A stretch of 64,000 bases of DNA, taken from Phoronis australis. Its lineage: Eukaryota; Phoronida; Phoronidae. The notes below the pieces were generated by a model. The model saw only the letters and a program-made list of their open reading frames with translations. It was not told the origin of the DNA and ran no database searches. Within the stretch, counting starts at the first letter, position 1. Each line of letters starts with the position of its first letter. This document shows, piece by piece, positions 43,865-55,714 of this stretch. The stretch covers positions 62,001 to 126,000 of the forward strand of contig NMRA01000234.1 in the NCBI GenBank assembly GCA_002633005.1, read 5' to 3'. A program made the translations under genes and the position numbers.

Positions 43865-44155
43865 TCGTTACAGCCGTTTAAGTGGAAAATAATTCAATAA
43901 ACGTCATTTTTGTGCGTAATCCTCCGGCTTTTCCAACAAAGAAAAGTTATGCCGTCGTTTTGTAAACAGTACGCTCGTGACTCGTGCAGGCGCCATTTCG
44001 TAAATTTTTGCAACATCTCTCAGGAGATGATGGTAGCTTGGCAGCAGCAAAATTTCTTCAGAAATTCGTTTTTTCGGTTTCAAAATTCTAAAAACTTGCA
44101 ATGAAGTGAAACCAGTTTCGATAATTTGTTGTGACTAGTATGCAACCTCGTGAAA
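43865..44155 (+). repeat. Dispersed repeat family, copy B (3' half)
   Basis: Matches 45715-45978: gccgtttaagtgg, aataaacgtcatt, tctcaggagatgatggtagct, agcagcaaaattt, gataatttgttgtgac. The 5' half found in copies A and C is absent. Confidence 0.85.
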
Positions 44156-44477
44156 GGCCAGCAGCTGATTGAAGAATTGGTGAAAAAAGAAACTGGCCTA
44201 TAGTTGACACAATATTTCATGGCGCCAAAAGCCAACGCAGAAGGTCGCTCCACAACTTTAGCAGCAGAATAACGGTAGAACGCCAATTTTTCCAAAACCA
44301 GAAAGTATTTTTTTTTACTCAAATTAGTGTGTAGTTTTTAATGACACTAATTTTGTGTCAGATTTTATCTTACCACTTTTTTACCCATGTCAGGGCAAAG
44401 CTGTATATTTAATAGACAGCTTTGTACCAAGGCTAATAGACATTCAACCTTATTGCTTTTTTCAACCTTATTTAATA

Positions 44478-45300
44478 ATAAAAGCAATGTTATGTATAAG
44501 GTTGAATGTGACAACTGTATGGAGTTCTATATTGGACTCACCCAGAGACACCTCTGTGACAGGCTGAAAGAACATAACACCTCCGACAAAATTTATAGGC
44601 ATTGTGTTAGCAACAATTACCACGTTACAGCGTTTTCCCGTTGCTCCCAACATTTCTAATATAGCCCAACAACAAGTTGGGAAGATGACCCCTGTGGCCA
44701 ATATCTTGCACGACTGATTTACTCCATTCTGGCATTTATGGTTGGAGGGCCAGTTCTCTTTTGTTTGATAATTGCATTAATCTCCAATGAAATCGTATTT
44801 AGCCTGACTGAGCTGTGCTGTTTAAAATAAAAGTGTAGTTATAACATATTTGAACTTAAACCAATAGAATTTCTGAAATCCTTGTCAAATGGTGGTCATG
44901 TTTAGGTTTTGAATCACCAAAATCTCCCGAACAACAATCGAAGGTACGACAATCTATTCGTTCCGAACATACCAATTTGCTCTGGGTTTGGCTGTGTTCA
45001 CCCGTGGTCTGTAATAAGCCTGGTAAATAATTGGGTTACCTGTTGTCATACCAGACAAAAGACCGCCCTTGACAGTTAACAAAGAAGCTAGATATTATCA
45101 CATGCTCACAACCCTCTACATCTGGTAAAGTCACTGAATGGGGAAACGTCGTCATGAAGCCAGTTCAGTTAGCATTATTTGTAAAGAACCTGTAAAGGAA
45201 TTACTGTTCATCAAGGAGTCATTGGCCATTCAGGAACAGCATGCTACTGATTCTCTCAATAACGTGCAGAGCTCAGTGACCCTACAACTATGGTGATGAC
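44478..45300 (+). mobile_element. Penelope-like element remnant (GIY-YIG endonuclease)
   Basis: The frame 44387-44659 reads NVMYKVECDNCMEFYIGLTQRHLCDRLKEH: Y-x3-C-x2-C then YIG, Arg and Glu-His as in Penelope GIY-YIG domains. A stop follows HF. At 45196-45300 a separate frame reads KELLFIKESLAIQEQHA...SLNN, like the tail that normally follows this domain. The reverse transcriptase is missing and the parts are out of register. Confidence 0.7.
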
Positions 45301-45484
45301 CTACTTACTATTCCCTATATCTCTTGCTACTCTCATTTCACTACATGGATGTGACTTGAATGGCAATCGACACTTGTTGTCCTACTGCACATATCCTGAT
45401 GATGTCTTATGAATAGACGAAGCATTGAGTTAACTTTTTTATTTGTGCGGCAATTGTCCGATTTTTAATCGTACTTTAGTCAAA

Positions 45485-45978
45485 AAATGGTGTAATTATC
45501 AATGTCTACTAGCTAGCCAGCTAGCTGTATGAAGACTATTTTTAAAATACATTTAGGTACCACTGTGTTTGGACTCCGTTACACCTCAAAATTTCACATA
45601 TCCCGGGTAGGTCTGCTCGTCACTTGGTCGTGAAACTTATATCAACATGTAGAGCTAATGACCTGTGAAATGCAAGAAAAATCTGGAAGTCAACTGACAT
45701 TCATCTTGCCCACTGAAGCCGCTTAAGTGAAAAGCAATCTAATAAACGTCATTTCCTTGCATAATTCTCCACCCTTTGTAACAAAGCAAAGTATGTCATT
45801 TTGAAAACAGCTTACTCATGATACGCACATGGGCCATTACCCATCTCTCGGGAGATAATGATAGCTTCATAGCAGCAAAATTTGTTTTGTAATTTGGTTT
45901 GCTGGTATTAAAATACTAAAATCTTGTAACCAGACTCGATAATTTGTTGTGACATGTCCGCAACTTTATGGAAAAGAA
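45485..45978 (+). repeat. Dispersed repeat family, copy C (longest)
   Basis: Holds both halves: the 5' part shared with copy A (inverted, 18735-19075) and the 3' part shared with copy B (43865-44155). It has no open frame. It ends 160 bp before the MCAT start codon. Confidence 0.8.
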
Positions 45979-46140
45979 CCTTTGAAATGTTACAGCAAGA
46001 TCTTTGGTAACCGAATTAGTAACTAATACCACTGTAGACGTTTGTTAAATTTTACTTCTATCAGACTGGATCTAGACACTTCAAGATTTCTATATGCTAT
46101 GCTAACGTTTCTTTTTTAGATTTCGGCCTATGCAGATACC

Positions 46141-46692
46141 ATGAATTGTTCCCTTGGACAGTTATTGAAAAGACCTGCTAGAAACTCTACTATTCATTTG
46201 CTGAGGCGTCTTTGTTCCACAAGCTCATCAGATGCGTCTGATTCACTTCCAGTGAAGACTGATGTTAATACTAGTCAACGTACTCAAAAGAGCTGCTATG
46301 TTCCTATGAACAGCCAACCATTAGTTGAACATTTACAGAATGCGCAGTCAACAGAGCTGCAGCCCTCTCCTGAGTTTCCATCTGATCTTGACACTTACCA
46401 CAGACAATCTCAGGAGCGGCATGCATTCAGACCCAAGGTAGACCCACAACAAACTTCCATTCTGCTCTTCCCAGGTCAGGGCAGTCAGTTTGTGGGTATG
46501 GGTGGCAAGCTGTTGCCATATCCTAATGTTAAGGAGATGTATGAGCTAGCTAGTGAAGTGTTGGGTTATGACCTACTGGACTTATGCCTGAATGGACCCA
46601 AGTCCAGACTTGATAAAACAGTTTACTGTCAGCCTGCAGTCATGGTCACGTCACTGGCTGCGGTGGAGCGACTGAAGAACGAGAACCCCGTG
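46141..46692 (+). CDS. MCAT: MCAT exon 1: transit peptide and GQGSQ
   Basis: 184 codons from ATG to ENPV, donor gtaagt. It has an unusually long Ser/Gln-rich stretch (residues 30-95) before the conserved domain starts at ILLFPGQGSQ. Confidence 0.95.
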
Positions 46693-49600
46693 GTAAGTAC
46701 AGTACTTTGCGTACCTCGGTCATGTGATGCCTTCATTGCTTATGTGATGCCTTCATTGGTCACAGTCACCTCTGTATACCACGGTCATGTAACGGCTTCA
46801 TTGGTTACACTCTGCTCTTTTTACCACGTCATGTAACACCTTCATTGCTCACACTCAGCTCTGTATACCACGTCATGTGATGTCTTCATTGCTCACACTC
46901 TGCTTTGTATACTGCAGTCATGTGATGCCTTCATTGCTCGTGTGACGCCTTCATTGCTCATGTGACGCCTTCATTGCTCATATGACACCTCCATTGGTTA
47001 CCGACAACTCTATATACCACAGTCTTGTGATGCTATCATTGCTCACAGTCAACTCTGCATACCAAAGTCATGTGACGCCTTCATTGCTCATGTGATGCCT
47101 TCATTGCTCACAGCCAGCTCTGTAAATCACAGTCTTGTGATACCTTCATTGCTCACACTCTGCTCTGTATTCCACAGTCACGTGATGCCTTCATTGCCTC
47201 ACACACACCCCGGTATTTCTTATTCAACATTACGGTTGACCAAAACATTCATTTTAAAGTCCTTGTTGCAAACTGCCCGTGTGGTTCCAGTATCCGAAAA
47301 TACTTACTACATAAATTCTTATTTTCGACACCCTTTCTTTATATTCTTTTCGCCTTTCTTGCCAAAAGCGATTTTGTAGCAGTATTTGACCCTTCTCTCT
47401 GAGCGTATGATTACCGGTTGTCATCGGTTATTTCCGTACCCACATTTCCAGCTCATCAGTTCAGGAACTTGTCCTGAACGCCGACATTTTTTCCTTGTAA
47501 CTGAATGTGCTATGGCTTGCTCGAAAAGTCTTCATTATTTTGTTTTATTAGTAATATATCGTGTTTCGTTTGCATATGTAGTGTATTTATAGTTTGTAGT
47601 TAGTGGTCGATGATTTTTTTGGAATGTTACGCGTACTTAGTATGTTAAAATAGCATTGGTGTTTAGTTCCTTACGTAGGCGGGTCGAACCTAGGAACCAA
47701 TATGGGTCGAANNNNNNNNNNNNNNNNNNNNNNNNNNNNNNNNNNNNNNNNNNNNNNNNNNNNNNNNNNNNNNNNNNNNNNNNNNNNNNNNNNNNNNNNN
47801 NNNNNNNNNNNNNNNNNNNNNNNNNNNNNNNNNNNNNNNNNNNNNNNNNNNNNNNNNNNNNNNNNNNNNNNNNNNNNNNNNNNNNNNNNNNNNNNNNNNN
47901 NNNNNNNNNNNNNNNNNNNNNNNNNNNNNNNNNNNNNNNNNNNNNNNNNNNNNNNNNNNNNNNNNNNNNNNNNNNNNNNNNNNNNNNNNNNNNNNNNNNN
48001 NNNNNNNNNNNNNNNNNNNNNNNNNNNNNNNNNNNNNNNNNNNNNNNNNNNNNNNNNNNNNNNNNNNNNNNNNNNNNNNNNNNNNNNNNNNNNNNNNNNN
48101 NNNNNNNNNNNNNNNNNNNNNNNNNNNNNNNNNNNNNNNNNNNNNNNNNNNNNNNNNNNNNNNNNNNNNNNNNNNNNNNNNNNNCTTCGGGTGCGAATCG
48201 TGAGTGGCGCGTTCATTTAAACTGTTTTCGAGTACGGATCGTGTATTAGTTATGGGGTAGGTACTTCTTGGATCCTTATAACATCTTCTAACCATGTAAT
48301 AAGGGTTAACAACGCGTGAGACAAGGACTTTAATATACATTTCCCTGGTTTTATGACTTCTTTTTAACCACCATTTTGTGAATTGATTGAATTTCCCTGT
48401 TTTTCTCTCCAGATGATAGAGAGGTGTGTTGGTGCTGCTGGATTCAGTGTCGGTGAATATTCGGCGCTTGTGTTTGCCGGAGCATTGTCACTGGAAAATG
48501 GTAGGTTGTGTTTTCATGACATTAAGGTTATGCAGGACCTTAGAAAATGTCCAGATTTGGTTGTCATGGAACATCATATCTCACAAATGACTGATCGGAT
48601 TCGTGTGAAACTGTCAGGTGTACTTTATGCACTGTTTTCCAAAACACTGTAGGAGCTTTATTTAAATGTTCCACTTTTGCATGATAGGCTGTCGAAGAAC
48701 AGGACTTTTATGATCTTTACGAAAAAACTTATTAAACCTGATCTCAACATTTTCTTTGCCATGATCTCGAGCAATGACCAGCTGTCATTTCTTTCCAATC
48801 CCTGCACTCACTTCTAATCTGGAAATGTAACAATTTGTGATGGAGCAGTTTTGTAACAGCTCAGTAACAACTTTAAGTAGTCTTTAATGTTTGGGTAAGT
48901 TTATGTGGTACCTTATCAACAAGTTACTGAATTTTGCCTTATGTCTACAAAACTGTAAAATTTAACCACGTCAAAGTATATATTTCCTGAAAGTAGAAGA
49001 CCCATGGAATTTTGACTTCGTATCAATGAACCACTAATTTTGTCATGTAATTGCATCTTTTTCTTGAAATTAGAAAAAAAATGTACACTCATATCGAAAC
49101 AAATGCTTTCAATAAAGTGACCAAATTTCTTTTGATATACGTGTTTGAGAAACGCAGTCCGGCATTTTCAATATTCTTTTCCTTGTTTTGTTTTGCGAAT
49201 TTTGTGTTTTTTTATGTAAGTCCTGGAAACATCAATTTTTGACAGCCTTTCATGTCAAAGTGGAACACTTGAAGATCATTTCCAAACAGAGTTTTGGAGA
49301 ATAATCCATAAAGTATATTATGCGAAAGTTTCATTTCAGTCTCACCAGCCGTCTTCGACATCGTGTCCTAAAATTAGATATTTGTCTGGGTTCTCACGCA
49401 GTATTTCTAGCTGTGTGACATAAAGGTGTTTAGGTCGCACACATTTAGTATTGAAGTTTAAGCATAATACTGCTCATAAAACTGTTCTCGTCTCGAACTA
49501 TCAACTTGTGTCGCATGTGTCAACTCGTAAACTTTTACATTTTCCGAAACTTGTACTTGAGCCATAATATCTATGATAAATGCAACAGTATACCCGGGCG

Positions 49601-51500
49601 CCTTTTGTGTATTTTACCTTTGATGGTGGTGTTGTTGTTGTTGTTGTTGTTGTGCTGCACCGTCCTGATGTCAGCTGTCCTAAAAATAATCCAATCAGGC
49701 CCTCACCTTTATAGGAGAAAGGTGCCTGTACTTTCTAATTGGATGATTCAAGTGATGCACCAAAACTGAGGGCTTGAGGGCCCTTTCATTCAACATCAAC
49801 ATGGTGCCAGTTCAATTAGGAATCAATTCATTTTTTTACTTAAATCTTTATAACACTTAAAAACAACTGTTGCACAATTAGTGACCGGTATGACACGACT
49901 AGTATGACACGACTGGTATGACATGACTGGTATGACACGACTGGTATGACACGACTGGTGTGACACGACTGATACATGACAATTAGGCCTATGATACGGG
50001 AAACAATCTGTACATTTTGAGACCTGACATAAACACATTTTACTGTAATGTGGGTCTTCTTACAGCTTTGCATCTTGTAAAAGTGCGTGGCGAAGCAATG
50101 CAGGCTGCCTCAGAGGCGACCCCTAGCGGCATGGTGTCAGTCTTCACAGGTCATCAAAGTCAGCTAGGTCTAGCCTGTCAAATGGCCAAACAGTACTGTC
50201 AGAAGAAACTGGGCATCACTGAGCCTGTGTGTGAAGTGGCCAACTACCTGTATCCAGAGTGCACGGTCATCGCAGGGAATGATGAGGTAATTATCTTGTC
50301 CGCTCGGATTGGTATCTCAAGAAATGTAAGCACTCTTCCAAAAATGACTTATTAATGTTTAAGTTTTGTTTGGCCGTCTTCGTGCACCAAATCTTAGGAC
50401 TGAGCTGAGAGCAGCAGACATGCACACAAATGACGAATTCTTTTCATGTTTGTCAAATTATCAAATATCTGTCCAAATCCAAAAGCTTTTTTGCTTTGAC
50501 AAATAAATTACCGTATTCGTTTGGATAAAAGGGACATTATCGTTTTTGTGGGCCAGGTCGGGATTATTGTTGGATGGGATTGATTTTTTTAAGTTGTTAG
50601 CTTTGATCAGAGCTCTTATCCAATAATATCTGTTTTTGTGATTTTTTTTTGTACAAACTGCTAATTATCACTGATGTCTGATATCAAGGAAGGTGAATAT
50701 ACCAGACAAATACGCTTAAAACACTCTGCCAATCATTGAGACTTGAGAGGTTTTAGCTCCATCAGCAGCGGGATTTTCTGCGACCGTGAAGCGTACGGAT
50801 TCGAATCCTCAGAAAATCACTTTTCTTGCTAATAATGTAACTGTAATACCCTGGCCATTGAAACTGAAATCTCATAAATCATTGAATGGTGTTGAGCAAA
50901 CCGTGGGCTGGGCATTTAGCTGATGAGTGGGGTATTTATTTGAAGTAGTAATGTGGTTGACAGCAATGTGTGTTGAAAAACTGAAGCCGGAGTGGTCAGC
51001 CTGTGAGAATTTTTTTCGTTACTTAAAAATATAGGCAGACCTTTGGAAAAGGGGAGTTTGGACATCACTCCTAACTTTGTATTGTTTACTGCTTTCCCTT
51101 GTAGGCTCTTCATTTTCTGGAACAGAATGCCAAGGAGTTTGGGTTAAGACGGATGAAGCGTCTTGCAGTTAGTGGTGCTTTTCATACAAAACTGATGATT
51201 CCAGCCAGAGACTTGCTCACTAAGGCTATTAAGCAGACTGAAGTCAGTGCACCGTTAATTCCCGTCTACTCCAACATGTCGAGCCACTGGTACAGAAACA
51301 CCAGTGGGATCATTAAGATGTTACCTCAACAGGTGTGCAAACCTGTCAAATGGGAACAGATCATGCATGTGGTGTACTCGAGAAAACGGGGAGAGAATTT
51401 CCCAGTGACATACGAGGTCGGACCAGGGAGACAGTTAGGCACAATATTGCAGAAGGTTAACCAAAAGGCTTACAAGAGTTATCACAATGTGGAAGTGTGA
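46141..51500 (+). CDS. MCAT: MCAT, mitochondrial malonyl-CoA:ACP transacylase
   Basis: Exons 46141-46692, 48413-48500, 50066-50286 and 51105-51500, all phases compatible, 418 residues (human 390, also four exons). Family role: moves malonate from CoA to mitochondrial ACP for type II fatty-acid and lipoate synthesis in the matrix. Seen: a basic, Ser-rich N-terminus (KRPARN, LLRRLCSTSSS) as transit peptide; FPGQGSQFVGMG (residues 110-121); nucleophile motif GFSVGE with Ser196; GAFHT with catalytic His314; GPGRQLG near the end. The first ATG at 46141 is used; an acceptor at 46119 implies a 5' UTR exon further upstream. A 473-base gap lies in intron 1 and does not touch the coding exons. Confidence 0.96.
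46705..47205. repeat. ~45-bp minisatellite in MCAT intron 1
   Basis: About ten diverged units of catgtgatgccttcattgct followed by cacactcagctctgtatacc, some shortened to gcctt repeats. It starts 13 bp after the donor. Confidence 0.9.
47712..48184. other. Assembly gap (473 N)
   Basis: Unresolved sequence in MCAT intron 1, between the exons at 46692 and 48413. Apparent frames across it (47656-48340) are artefacts of the Ns. Confidence 1.
48413..48500 (+). CDS. MCAT: MCAT exon 2: catalytic serine
   Basis: 29 codons plus one base. GAAGFSVGEYSALVFAG carries the nucleophile serine (AGT, 48446-48448). Acceptor ctctccag, donor gtaggt. Confidence 0.97.
48501..50065. other. MCAT intron 2
   Basis: Non-coding. 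It holds a (GTT)n run near 49628-49652 and a 14-bp array at 49888-49972. Confidence 0.8.
49888..49972. repeat. 14-bp minisatellite
   Basis: About six copies of GTATGACACGACTG in MCAT intron 2. Confidence 0.9.
50066..50286 (+). CDS. MCAT: MCAT exon 3
   Basis: 73 codons after a split alanine: RGEAMQAASEATPSGM, PVCEVANYLYPECTVIAGN. Acceptor cttacag, donor gtaatt. Confidence 0.96.
51105..51500 (+). CDS. MCAT: MCAT last exon: catalytic histidine and stop
   Basis: ALHFLEQNAK to RLAVSGAFHTKLM (His codon 51183-51185), VKWEQIMH, TYEVGPGRQLG, and TGA at 51498-51500. Acceptor ccttgtag. Confidence 0.97.
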   Translation, partial: ALHFLEQNAKEFGLRRMKRLAVSGAFHTKLMIPARDLLTKAIKQTEVSAPLIPVYSNMSSHWYRNTSGIIKMLPQQVCKPVKWEQIMHVVYSRKRGENFPVTYEVGPGRQLGTILQKVNQKAYKSYHNVEV

Positions 51501-54500
51501 CGTATAGTGCTGTAGGAGGGAATCAGCAGTGTTCACTACGATGATCTGTGAAACACTGTTGTAAGTATTGAGGGTTACACAGTGCAGATAAACATCAATC
51601 TGCAAGCTTACAGGAATACTACTGCAGAACATATTCATCCCCGTGTAATGTGCACTCGTTCGACTAAGTATGCGAGCACTTAAAGTTAGAAGTGTGGGCT
51701 ATTTTGTGGCCCTTGTCATGTGTATAAACTGGTCTGTCCATGTCTTTCCTGTTAGTAATCATATGGTTATCTTCACTAATTTTGTTAATTGTGACTTAGG
51801 TCAATGCCATGTTTGAGAGAGATTCACAATAGTGTAGATCCCTTTATTTAAGACCTAAAGCCATGTTCTGGAGTAAAAAATGACTTGACGTACATATAAC
51901 CCAATAGTACCATGTTCTTGTCCTTTATTTGATTTGAAATTGGCAAAAAATCCTTGAAATTCCTGGCCAATGGCCCTACTGCTTCAGTGGCTGAAACTGA
52001 ACAGTAGTGATGACCATGACGAGCCACCATATCAAGTCTGGTCTGAAGAAATGTTGTTCTCAGGTCCTGAAATAATTTCTAACTTAGGAACAAGGGGATA
52101 CCGATTTTATGGTGAGAGGCCTAAATGAACTTGTTTTGGCAGAGGGCACTAGTTCACTGCACTTAAAAAAGCTTAGGATTTTTCAGTTGCATGTACAACT
52201 CTTTAAAATGCAAGTCTTCATTAAAAGCACACGCAACCCGATTTAACTTTGGTTTTTTACAGTTTTAATCATTCTGTGTCTATACATCACCTCTTGCTTT
52301 GTCCATTACACCAGGCTGAGAGGTGCGATGGATTTGCCTCTCTGAAACATGAAAAATCATTAAATTTAAGTGAGTGAAGCCAAATATACAATTGCGCAAT
52401 TAGAACTCTGTAATTACCCACGCCAAGTAAAGACGAACCTTTTTACAACAATTTGAAACTTAATAGCCTCGATATGAGCCTTTTAAAAACTGCGTATTGA
52501 GAAGAATGAGTCTGAGTGTGCAAATGAACAGTTAGAATTTACACAAACAACAGAGACTGGAAACGGTTGAGTATTGTTGTTTATTTTGCAATATTCACTC
52601 TAACTAATATTTCCATATATGACTAGAACCAAAGGATGAAAACATTCTTTAACATAGTGTGGTCTAAATATGATTTTGCTTGTAATTAAATAAACCTAAA
52701 ATTGGTCAAAGCCCATTCACAGAAGTTCTCGGAAATAGTATTAGTATCTAAGCACCTTACATTTGGCGACTTTATCCACTTCTCGATTTAGGTGAAACCA
52801 CATGAACAGAAATTAAAAACTAACAGATCCCAAAACACCATAAATACATCACCAGTTCATTTGAACTGTTCATGCCATTTACCAAAACATCAAATACATC
52901 ATCAGTTCAGTTGAACTGTACGTGTCACTAAGTACCTGTATTGCCCTCTTATACACTATAAATTTAAAACCATGGAACATGCATAAATAACCCAGGTAAC
53001 CTTGTCTCAAATACCCACTGCAAACAAGTTCAAGCGCTATCATAGTCACTCAGCTAACAGTATCAAATATAATAGCTGTTTCTATAACAGGATTTGAACA
53101 AAACTAGATTAACCATGATTCTGCTAATTCAACAACTATAACATACAAATAAATACATTAACCAACAGAATGATAAATTTATCCATATAATAACAGGTCT
53201 TTATCAGTCCATGCACTTCAATTTACATATTTTAAATATGTCGTCAATCGACATGCATATACAATGCTAAACAATAATTAGTAATTACGCAAGTCTTCAT
53301 GAACTAACATCAACAGGTATATCAATTAATGGCACTTGGTCAATCATTGCTTAATAATTAGTGATTATTTGGGTTGACTTAAGCCTGGTTTAGGTAATGT
53401 CGCTGTCTCGGGTTGTCGCAGACGTAGCTGGGAACCAAATCTCAGCTGTGGCACGTGGTTGCATCTTTACACAACATCTCGAGTTACTACTCTAGCACAC
53501 AGTTGACTTGTTTATTATAAATGTGCAAAGGTCTATGATTCAAACAACATACAGACCAGGCTTTGGGTTATGCAGACATGCAACGCTAGCCTCAGTTGTG
53601 TTCCTTTAGGCTAGTTTCATTTGAGTTTGAAATCACGCGAGACAACACCGTGAGTTGCATGTGAACTACATTTTCGCACTTGCTTCTATCTTGGCCTCTG
53701 ATGGAAGTGGATATCTCACATGTTACAAGTAAATTCTACTCCACGTCATCTTGCAACTACCGAGTGGACTAAAACGTTTCAAAGTTTAATCAAGAGAAGA
53801 GTCAGAGAAACTCTGCATTAGGTGAACAAAACACAAATACCACACATGAACCGAGATATGAAAAAATGGAGTTTTCCCCTGCAGTGTGAGCCAAATTTGC
53901 AGATTTCAAAGAAGATAATCTATCCTTGGATGTCCATCAATGATCATGTCCGGGTCATGGTGTTGTATGTGTGTTTAGAAATGCTAGCTCACAATAACAA
54001 AAAACGAAAAAGGATTCCGCCCATACATGAACCAAAACAAGGGTTTTCATAACAAATGCTCCGTGTGCCTCAGAAGTCATATTACTTACAAAACTGAATA
54101 CATTTCGATATACAACATCTTGTCTGACTCATCTTCCTCGTGCACATAACATACCACCGTCTGCGTAAATTCAAAAAGTAATTTAAAAACCCAGAGGACA
54201 TTACATGGAGAACACCATGAACATGGGCAGTCGAAATGTGAGAGTGGCCCCCTCCTAAAACGGAGACGGCTTTGCCAAGAAAATGCACAACCGGTTCTGG
54301 TATGTGCCCGATTAATCTTGAAACCAGCACCTTACTGTTAAAAACAACCATAAACCGGAGTTCCGTCAGAGAAACTCATTTTGATCAAGATCACTTGCCA
54401 CTATAAAAGTGGTCTTAACGTGTTCCTTATTCCGATAAAAAGTGATTTTTGAACTTGCAAAGAGCTCACAGTTAGCTATTCCTTGCGACCTGAGGACTAT

Positions 54501-55621
54501 TTCAAAAAAGATTTAAAATCTAAGTCAGAAATTTGATATTATGCTCCACACAACCATTACTGAAATCTCACTTGTGCAAAAGTACAAAGTCTCTGAGAAC
54601 ATACACACAACTGCTAGTTTCTGAGAAAAGTTTTAATAAATTATTTCTAGACTGAGATGTGCTCATAATTACATATCTAATCTTTCTTGTTAAGCGGGAC
54701 AGGAAGATGAAATTTCTGTTTTAAGACTTAAATCACATGTTGAAACATCCCCAGAAATAAGAAATACAAAATTAACGAGCCAAGTTGTATACTCTTGCCT
54801 CGAGCAATAGCAACCTGTTCTTTTCAAGCCTAGAAATCACGCATATTTTGACTTGGAACAATTCAAGATGAATTTCGTAACAGCAAGTGGTCTAAATCAA
54901 AAATTTGTGATGGAAGGCGGGCTTATAGTCATTTTAGAGAAAAAAGGAGGATCTTGACCCATTTCAGCTGACATCATGCAACATCGGGAAATGAATAACA
55001 GTCCCAACCTACTTCAGCTGGGTAAAGGTTTAATACTATTCTTTTTGAAAATATAGAAAACTAAAACAAATATTGGATATCAGTATACTTTTCACAAAAC
55101 TACAGGCCATTTTTGGCCTTAGCCGCTTCTCTGGTGCTAACAACACAAGGAGAGAATTTACATTAAAATGGCTATAAACGCATTTTCCATCAAAAAAGTA
55201 ATTTATGATTTATACCACTTACTACTATAAAACTGATCCTACTTAATGAGATGTAGCTGCTTTAGGCAATACGTGTCCCAACATTCATCATCTTCAGGCA
55301 ACACCATGTTCCCCTCATATTTCCTACATCAATTCAGAACCTCTTAAGATGCTGAAGTTTTATCTTCATTTTCGTGAAACCTTGCACAGAACGGTTGTTG
55401 TCAGTGAATCTCAGTTTTAGCATTCACAAAGGCAGCTACATGTACAGTTCAGTGGTACGTAAGATGCAGCTGATACAAATATTGTAGACAAATATAGCAT
55501 AGATAAGCAACTTGACTCATATTACCAATTTCAAATCCCGGAAGTAATAACACTTAAAACTAAAATCTTCAATGCATATGCAAGCCTAACTTAGAAGGTA
55601 ACTGTGCAACTTGTCAATGCT
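51501..55621. other. Convergent 3' regions of MCAT and syntrophin
   Basis: 4.1 kb with no supported gene. Probably mostly 3' UTR, especially a long one for syntrophin. Possible poly(A) signals: AATAAA at 52689-52694 on plus (MCAT), and TTTATT (AATAAA on minus) at 52580-52585 and 53511-53516. Small frames such as 53822-54052 have no family likeness. Confidence 0.5.
52843..52925. repeat. Duplicated palindromic segment
   Basis: aaatacatcaccagttcatttgaactg recurs as aaatacatcatcagttcagttgaactg some 50 bp later; each contains an AGTTCA...TGAACT palindrome. Confidence 0.7.
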
Positions 55622-55714
55622 TTATGCTAGAAGACCAAGTCTTGACACCTTAGCTGAGAGAAAGGTGTGAAGTATGAAGACAACTGGTTTGGGGCAGGCA
55701 TGCAAATCCAACTC
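55622..55714 (-). CDS. SNTB: Syntrophin last exon: SU region end
   Basis: [16 protein letters not shown] then [14 protein letters not shown] and TAA (55624-55622). This is the near-invariant syntrophin C-terminus. Confidence 0.97.
   Translation of the reverse strand, partial: ELDLHACPKPVVFILHTFLSAKVSRLGLLA

Larger units (their letters stand above)
42014..46119. other. Divergent intergenic region, MCM4 to MCAT
   Basis: Holds a 23-bp array (43107-43394), two repeat-family copies and a Penelope-like remnant, listed separately. The remaining sequence, including 42014-43100, shows no supported gene. Confidence 0.65.

Noticed and set aside
47656-48340. Frames of 172-216 codons
   Set aside because: Made of N bases in the assembly gap.
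53822-54351. Small frames on both strands in the 51.5-55.6 kb region
   Set aside because: No family likeness; AT-rich presumed 3' UTR.
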